Positions 59,251 through 64,000 of a stretch of 64,000 nucleotides of DNA are shown one piece after another (within the stretch, counting starts at the first letter, position 1; each line of letters begins with the position of its first letter). A program made the translations under genes and the position numbers. The DNA comes from Pseudomonas asgharzadehiana (lineage in GTDB: Bacteria; Pseudomonadota; Gammaproteobacteria; Pseudomonadales; Pseudomonadaceae): assembly GCF_019139815.1 (NCBI RefSeq), contig NZ_CP077079.1:2542001-2606000 (forward strand). The letters are read 5' to 3'. Below the pieces are notes generated by a model, which saw only the letters and a list, made by a program, of their open reading frames with translations, made no database searches and was not told where the DNA came from.

Positions 59251-60102
59251 TCAATCAAATTGACCGAACAGTTGTTGCAACTCGCGGTTCCTTGCCAGGC
59301 GTTCATCCAGGCTGTCGCCCAGTTGCTCGGCCACTGCGGAAACGATCAGGTTGAGCAGGCAGGAAAGCGGCGCCAGCGAGTCCCAGAATTGCCCCACGTC
59401 CGAATCCAGTTGAAGCAGGTCATGCGGATAATCCCGTGCCCAGGGGCACTGAAAATCGGTAATGAAGGCCAGCGGCAGGTGCTGTTGGTGGGCGACATCG
59501 CAGAAGGTCCGCGCCACGGCTGAATACATACGAAAATCCGCAATCACTGCGTAGGGGTTTTCGAATTGAGAATTCAACGACTCCGCATAGGTGCCCGACA
59601 GGCCATCCACGTAATAGACCTTGGGCCTGATGTACTCCAGGTGGCTGAAGAAGGCATTCAGAATGCCACGCGTCGACTGGATGCCGACGATAAACACCGC
59701 ATCGGCGGTGCACAGCCGGTCGACGATCCGCGCGAACGTGGGCCCACGCGCCAGCGCATACACGCGCTGGATGGCTTCGACTTCACGCTTCATTGACCGC
59801 TCAAGCGTATCGCCATGGACCTTTTCCTCACGAAACGCCCCCAGCCTGTCAGTGATGACCCAGGCGCTGTCGTCATCGTCACGCAGGCTTTTTTTCACAT
59901 CGTCAATGTTGCGATAACCCAGCGAGCGCAAGAATCGGCCGACCGATATGCCGGTGGTATCCGTCTGCTGCGCAATGCTGTCCGCGGTCTCGAACGGCAG
60001 TTTCTGCGGGTTGGCCAGCAGGTAGCCGGCAATCCGTTTACCGGTCGGCGTGAGGTCGGCGAACCGGCTGTCCAGCATGTCCAGGAAACCTGTTTTGTCC
60101 AT
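59251..60102 (-). CDS. RpiR/MurR-family regulator of the ddp operon
   Basis: A 283-aa regulator with the N-terminal RpiR helix-turn-helix (residues 1-77; ADSIAQQTDTTGISVGRFLRSLGYRNIDDVKK) and a SIS sugar-phosphate-binding domain (about 120-260; VDRLCTADAVFIVGIQSTRGILNAFFSHLEYI). MurR-type relatives sense cell-wall sugar phosphates, which would fit a gene set for D-Ala-D-Ala scavenging. First gene of the operon, 44 bp before ddpX. A perfect palindrome 66 bp upstream is a likely binding site and implies autoregulation. Confidence 0.87.
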   Translation of the reverse strand: MDKTGFLDMLDSRFADLTPTGKRIAGYLLANPQKLPFETADSIAQQTDTTGISVGRFLRSLGYRNIDDVKKSLRDDDDSAWVITDRLGAFREEKVHGDTLERSMKREVEAIQRVYALARGPTFARIVDRLCTADAVFIVGIQSTRGILNAFFSHLEYIRPKVYYVDGLSGTYAESLNSQFENPYAVIADFRMYSAVARTFCDVAHQQHLPLAFITDFQCPWARDYPHDLLQLDSDVGQFWDSLAPLSCLLNLIVSAVAEQLGDSLDERLARNRELQQLFGQFD

Positions 60103-60167
60103 GAGAAGCCCGCAGCGGTATCAAAAAGTCTGGCCAAAATGTTATCGAAGGATCATTTGTGGCGTTT

Positions 60168-60185
60168 GTGTTATCAACATAACAC
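60168..60185. promoter_or_regulatory. Perfect palindrome upstream of rpiR
   Basis: GTGTTAT-CAAC-ATAACAC, 7-bp arms and a 4-nt centre, 66 bp before the rpiR ATG. Best candidate for the RpiR operator of the ddp operon. A partial copy (TGTTATCGA) lies at 60140-60148. Confidence 0.6.
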
Positions 60186-60383
60186 GGCGAAATTTCGCTG
60201 TCCCCAGGTTTTTTCAACGATTTTATCGGGCGGTTTCAACGTGCCTCATGGCAGTGCGTGGGCATGGCGGATGGGCCTGCGAGGTGCAAAAGAAACTGGA
60301 TATCGAACGAAGCACGGGGGCGCGATGGCGTTTCGTTGTCGTGAGGTTGCTCACGTGACGGCCGGACAGCGGGTAGACATCTA

Positions 60384-60471
60384 CTTGATGCGCCGCGACC
60401 TAAATGTGGGGTGTCAGTTAGGTCGTCGTTTGTCCCCGAGCCGTCACGGGGGGAGCAAGCTCCCTCATTCC
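60384..60471 (-). repeat. Degenerate dispersed repeat plus REP remnant
   Basis: On the minus strand it contains ACGGCTCGGGG (60434-60444), CTAACTGACA and ACATTTAGGTCGC, paralleling 21388-21440. A GGGGGGAGCAAGCTCCC remnant follows at about 60448-60465. Confidence 0.45.
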
Positions 60472-60556
60472 AGGTTCAGGCCCACCCCAACGTCGTGTAG
60501 ACACCCAGGCCCGAATGGACCCGCTTGCCGGCGTGGCGTTGCGCGCAATACCCGGC

Positions 60557-61120
60557 TCAAGGCAGCGACTTGATGGCCTGCACGAGCGCGTTGACGAGGG
60601 TCCTGGTAATGACGCGGCGCTGAGTGCGCTCCATCAACGGGTTCAACCAGGCGGGCAGGCTGTTGAGCATGGGCAGGATGACCGTGAGCGCACCCTCGCG
60701 CAAAGGGCCGCCAGGTCCTTGGCCGAGCTGTTCGACCAAACTCAGTATTTCTGCCTCATAGGCCTCTCTCGCTCGCCGGACACTGTCTTGCATCGACGCG
60801 CTCAGGCAGCCGGCGTCCATGACGGCCAGCTTGAAGTGCGCGTGCATGTGTTCGTGCAATTGAAGATGGCACTCGATCAGTTTTGTCAGGCGTTGCGCGG
60901 GCGTCAGTCGGCGTTTCCTGATCTGCTCAACGTGCGACAGCAACGCCTGGTACAGCTCCATCAACCACTGGAACAGCAGCGCTTCCTTGCTCTCGACATG
61001 GTGATAAATCGCGCCCGGGCTGATGCCCACGTGAGCCGCCAGTTCGCGCATGCTGACCTGGCTGAAGCTGCGGGCCTGGAACAACTCCAGCGCTCGGTGC
61101 TGGAATTCCTCCTGTGTCAT
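60557..61120 (-). CDS. TetR-family regulator coupled to an acyl-CoA synthetase
   Basis: A 187-aa TetR protein: helix-turn-helix at residues 20-50 (SMRELAAHVGISPGAIYHHVESKEALLF) after EEFQHRALELFQARSFSQV, then a helical effector domain. Its ATG overlaps the stop of the acyl-CoA synthetase by 4 nt, so it is made from the same transcript and probably controls it, with an acyl-CoA or acid as ligand. Confidence 0.88.
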   Translation of the reverse strand: MTQEEFQHRALELFQARSFSQVSMRELAAHVGISPGAIYHHVESKEALLFQWLMELYQALLSHVEQIRKRRLTPAQRLTKLIECHLQLHEHMHAHFKLAVMDAGCLSASMQDSVRRAREAYEAEILSLVEQLGQGPGGPLREGALTVILPMLNSLPAWLNPLMERTQRRVITRTLVNALVQAIKSLP

Positions 61121-62757
61121 GCGTCGAGCGCCTGTTGTTTGGCGATTTCCTGGTTGCGCAGAATGAACCGCTGCAGCTTGCCACTAGGCGTCTTGGGCAA
61201 CTGTTCGACGAACTCGATTTCGCGCGGATAAGCATGGGCGGCCAGGCGCTCCCGCACGTGCAGGCGCAGGGTTTCCGCCAACTCGGCGCCTGGCGGGTAC
61301 TGGGTATTGAGTACGACAAACGCTTTGATCAGCTCGGTGCGTTGCGGGTCGGGCTTGCCGATCACGGCGGCTTCGACCACCGCCGGGTGTTCGATCAGCG
61401 CGCTTTCGACATCGAAAGGCCCGACGCGGTAGCCGGACGTGGTGATCACGTCGTCGTTACGGCCGACGAAGCTGATACTGCCGTCGTCATTGAACTCCAC
61501 GATGTCGCCGCTCAAGTAATAACGGCCGACGAAGGCCTTGGTGGGCATCTCGAAGTAGCCGTTGAACCAGCACAATGGCGAGTGCTCGCGATCCACCGCC
61601 AGCACGCCTGGCCGGCCCTTCGGCAATTCACGGGCGGCCTCGTCCAGCACGACAATCCGGTACCCGGGTACCGCATAACCGGCCGAGCCCTCACGTATCG
61701 GGTGGCGCAGGCCGTGATGATTGCACAGCACCATGCCGATTTCAGTCTGGCCATAATGGTCGTGGATAACCACGCCGAGCTGTTCGGCGAACCAACGGAT
61801 GACTTGCGGGTTGAGCGGCTCGCCGGCGCTGCTGACCGCGCGCAAGTGGCCACGCACGGCGCTGGCGAACTCGGCCCCTGCCGCGATCAACAAGCGGTAG
61901 GCGGTGGGCGAACCCGCCAGGTTGCTGATCGCGTACTTGGCGATGATCTGGCAGGTGCTGTCCACCGTGAACGGGCCGTCATAGAACAGCGTGGCATGGC
62001 CGCACGCCAAAGGGCCGGTCACCGCGTAATACAGACCATAGGCCCAACCGGGGTCGGCCAGGTTCCAGAAGCGATCGTCCTCACGCAGGTCAATCGCATC
62101 ACGCATATAACCCTTGAAGGCCAGAATGGCCCTCAGCGGTACTTCCAGCGGCTTGGCCGGCCCCGTGGTGCCCGACGTGCACATCAGCAAAAAGGGCGCG
62201 TCGGCGTCCAGCATCTCGGGGGGGCACTCAGCCGGCTGGCGCTCCAGCATGCTCCAGAAATCGTAATCGCTTGAGAGCCTTGCGTGGCCGCCGGTGACGA
62301 GGATGCGGGGGCAGTCGGGAATGTCGTCCAGCTTGGGACGGTTGTGCGCATCGGTCACGATCCAGCGTGTCCCGGAGCAGCCCAGGCGCTGCTCGATCGC
62401 CTTGGGCCCGAAGGCGGTAAACAGGGGCTGGTACACCGCGCCGATGCGCCAGGTGCCCAAAATGGCGATCAACAGTTCAACCGTGCGGGGCATCAGGCCC
62501 GCCACACGGTCGCCCGGCTTGACCCCTTGCTCGCGCAAGAAATTGCCGAAGCGCGCCGCGTACGCCTGCAACTCGCTGAAGGTGTAGCGCGTGGCGCGGC
62601 CATCGCGCGTTTCGCAGTACAACGCCACGGCATTGCCGTGGGCGTGCCGGTCGCAGCATTCGATGCAGGCGTTCAAGGCATTCAGTTTGCCGTGCAAGTC
62701 CTGGGCAGCCAGTTGCAGATAGTCGAAGGAGGTCACTGCTGAGTCGTAATCGCGCAT
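61117..62757 (-). CDS. AMP-forming acyl-CoA synthetase (short/medium-chain type)
   Basis: A 546-aa adenylate-forming ligase with P-loop TSGTTGPAKPLE near residue 195, the YGQTEIGMV motif near 345, YLSGDIVEF near 425 and the catalytic lysine in KTPSGKLQRF near the C-terminus. The WNLADPGWAYGLYYAVTGPL stretch is typical of acetyl/propionyl- and medium-chain synthetases. It activates an organic acid to its CoA ester; no other pathway genes adjoin, so the acid is unknown. Its leader has a CA motif, so it probably is subject to catabolite repression. Confidence 0.87.
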   Translation of the reverse strand: MRDYDSAVTSFDYLQLAAQDLHGKLNALNACIECCDRHAHGNAVALYCETRDGRATRYTFSELQAYAARFGNFLREQGVKPGDRVAGLMPRTVELLIAILGTWRIGAVYQPLFTAFGPKAIEQRLGCSGTRWIVTDAHNRPKLDDIPDCPRILVTGGHARLSSDYDFWSMLERQPAECPPEMLDADAPFLLMCTSGTTGPAKPLEVPLRAILAFKGYMRDAIDLREDDRFWNLADPGWAYGLYYAVTGPLACGHATLFYDGPFTVDSTCQIIAKYAISNLAGSPTAYRLLIAAGAEFASAVRGHLRAVSSAGEPLNPQVIRWFAEQLGVVIHDHYGQTEIGMVLCNHHGLRHPIREGSAGYAVPGYRIVVLDEAARELPKGRPGVLAVDREHSPLCWFNGYFEMPTKAFVGRYYLSGDIVEFNDDGSISFVGRNDDVITTSGYRVGPFDVESALIEHPAVVEAAVIGKPDPQRTELIKAFVVLNTQYPPGAELAETLRLHVRERLAAHAYPREIEFVEQLPKTPSGKLQRFILRNQEIAKQQALDA

Positions 62758-62768
62758 AACGTACCTGA

Positions 62769-62780
62769 TTGTTATTGTTG
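62769..62780 (-). promoter_or_regulatory. CA motif before the acyl-CoA synthetase
   Basis: Minus strand CAACAATAACAA, which includes AACAATAA, 11 nt before the ATG at 62757, overlapping the place of a weak ribosome site (TCAGG). Confidence 0.45.
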
Positions 62781-62824
62781 GAATGTGTTGTGTGCCCGCG
62801 TCGAGCGAAGGCGTGTCGATCCGG

Positions 62825-64000
62825 CTAGTTGTCCATCATCTCGGCCGCTTGCCGGGTCGCCTGGCTGGTTCGGGTGGCAAGCTTGCGAACCTCATCGGCG
62901 ACCACCGCAAACCCGCGCCCGGCGTCGCCTGCCCGCGCCGCCTCGATGGCGGCGTTCAACGCCAACAGGTTGGTCTGGCTGGCAATGCCCTGGATGGTGG
63001 CGACGATTTGCGTCAACTTGCTGAGGGTTTCCTGCATCACCCGATGTTGCTGTGCCTGCGCCTCGCGCATCGCGCTTTCTTCATGGTGGGCATGGATATC
63101 GGTAATGGCGCCTACCACCCTCTGCGGCGAACCGTCCGCGGCGCGGCGCGTTTGCCCACGGCCGCGGAACCAGCGGTAACTGCCATTTTTGTGTTTAAGG
63201 CGATAGTCCACGTCGAACGGCGTCTTGCCGCTGCGGTCGTCGACGTGCGCGACAAACGCTGCAATCGCCCGTGCGCTATCGTCGGGATGCAGGCGCGAGG
63301 TCCAGCTTTCCAGGGTGTTGGGGAACTCCTCGACCGTGTTGCAGCCCAGCAGCCGGCGCATTTGCGAAGACCACCAAATCGTATTTTTCGGGTTCGCCGG
63401 GTCGCCGGCCACGACTTCAATGTCCCAGAGCCCGTCGTGGAGCATTTCCCGGGCGATGTCGAAACGAGTGGCCGCCAGTTCGAGCGTCTCGTTGTGCAGG
63501 TGTTGCTCGTGGACATCACGCAGGGTCCCACCGATGGCCACAGGCAAGCCTTGCGCATCGCGCCGCGAAACACCGCTGATGCTGCACCAGCGATAGTCAC
63601 CGCCGCTTGCGGACCTCATCCGCGCCCTCAACGCAAAGGGCGTGCGCCCACTGCGGTCGGCCAGGTGCCGGCCGAGCGTCTCCAGGTGCGCTTGCCGGTC
63701 AGCCGGGTGCAGCTGTTCGCTCCAGCACGCCAACTGATCGATACCCTGGGTCTGGATCGACGTAGACCCTGTCCACTCCAGCGCACACTCCGGCGCAGGT
63801 GCAGCGCTGTCATCCAGGTCCAGCTCCCAGAACAGTTCATCCGCCCCGCGGGTGATCAATGCCCAGCGCGCTTGCAACTGCCGCAACTGGCTGTCGCTAC
63901 GGGTCAGGCGTTCGTCCAGTTGCGTCACCTCCAGCGTCAACGCGCGGGTCTGCTCGTTGAGGCTGCGCCGCTCTTGCAGCAACCGCTCGACGCCGGCCAG
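62825..64000 (-). CDS. PAS-PAS-MCP-type receptor, 5' end outside the window
   Basis: The C-terminal 391 residues of a soluble sensor; the frame is still open at base 64000. A coiled-coil-like stretch ([21 protein letters not shown]) leads into two PAS_3/PAC domains (about residues 50-165 and 175-295, each ending YRW...GV/GAITDIH-like), then a methyl-accepting chemotaxis signalling tip ([38 protein letters not shown]). The protein stops about 20 residues after the tip, so the second arm of the MCP coiled coil is missing. Short soluble forms of this kind occur in pseudomonads (BdlA-like). No membrane segment is visible in this part. Confidence 0.88.
   Translation of the reverse strand: MAGVERLLQERRSLNEQTRALTLEVTQLDERLTRSDSQLRQLQARWALITRGADELFWELDLDDSAAPAPECALEWTGSTSIQTQGIDQLACWSEQLHPADRQAHLETLGRHLADRSGRTPFALRARMRSASGGDYRWCSISGVSRRDAQGLPVAIGGTLRDVHEQHLHNETLELAATRFDIAREMLHDGLWDIEVVAGDPANPKNTIWWSSQMRRLLGCNTVEEFPNTLESWTSRLHPDDSARAIAAFVAHVDDRSGKTPFDVDYRLKHKNGSYRWFRGRGQTRRAADGSPQRVVGAITDIHAHHEESAMREAQAQQHRVMQETLSKLTQIVATIQGIASQTNLLALNAAIEAARAGDAGRGFAVVADEVRKLATRTSQATRQAAEMMDN

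Larger units (their letters stand above)
60103..60556. other. 454-bp intergenic region between rpiR and the TetR gene
   Basis: It holds the rpiR operator/promoter at its left end, then a degenerate repeat block (60384-60471) made of the ACGGCTCGGG repeat in reverse orientation and a damaged REP arm. Nothing in it reads as a gene or stable RNA to me. Both flanking genes are on the minus strand. Confidence 0.5.

Overview
The window is GC-rich chromosomal DNA from a Pseudomonas, most likely the P. fluorescens group. The grounds are: vanAB-vanR; the ferR/ech-vdh-fcs-aat arrangement with proteins of the lengths known from P. fluorescens AN103 (276 and 482 aa); OprD- and SphA-like outer membrane channels; Pseudomonas-type REP palindromes; and many AANAANAA leader motifs of the Crc/Hfq type. 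I see no tRNA, rRNA, CRISPR array, insertion sequence or phage gene. About 59 protein genes fill the window, two of them cut by its edges. Almost all serve uptake and breakdown of plant phenolics, aromatic amines and small peptides, so this is a catabolic supercluster.

Region 1 (1-6839): a truncated SDR, a VanB-like reductase and a flavin reductase form the end of an operon that starts outside the window. A serine hydrolase, a porin and an orphan PotF-like binding protein follow, then a TetR regulator.

Region 2 (6959-24343) runs from coniferyl alcohol to protocatechuate. A sigma-54 activator of the XylR type faces an aldehyde dehydrogenase - calA - outer membrane channel operon with a clear -24/-12 promoter. 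An MFS transporter and an OprD porin follow. A MarR repressor (ferR) faces ech-vdh-fcs-aat, which converts ferulate and coumarate to vanillate and 4-hydroxybenzoate. vanAB with vanR then demethylates vanillate.

Region 3 (24602-38305) handles phenylethylamines. It holds a phenylacetaldehyde-type dehydrogenase, the two-component 4-hydroxyphenylacetate 3-hydroxylase of the Acinetobacter C2/C1 type, a porin, an APC permease with an overlapping unknown gene, and a feaR-type AraC regulator. Then comes a cluster reminiscent of the Klebsiella monoamine (moa) regulon: two SDRs, MoaF, a LuxR-type regulator, a cupin and an FAD amine-oxidase-like protein.

Region 4 (38537-48008) is homoprotocatechuate meta-cleavage: hpaG1-hpaG2-hpaE-hpaD-hpaF-hpaX-hpaH-hpaI in one minus-strand operon with hpaA divergent, flanked by two hpaR paralogues. 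Regions 3 and 4 together would take tyramine-like amines through 4-hydroxyphenylacetate to pyruvate and succinic semialdehyde.

Region 5 (48173-64000): an AraC regulator - outer membrane channel - MFS - amidase module; then an rpiR-ddpXABCDF operon for D-alanyl-D-alanine-type dipeptides; an acyl-CoA synthetase overlapping a TetR gene; and a PAS/MCP-type receptor cut by the right edge.

Regulatory DNA is rich. I could read a sigma-54 promoter, VanR-type TGGATCCA operators, a perfect MarR palindrome at ech, recurring TGTTAACTA sites in the amine/hpa region, an RpiR-type palindrome, terminators, intercistronic hairpins and three kinds of dispersed repeat. All functional calls come from reading the sequence and from memory of families; no database search was run.
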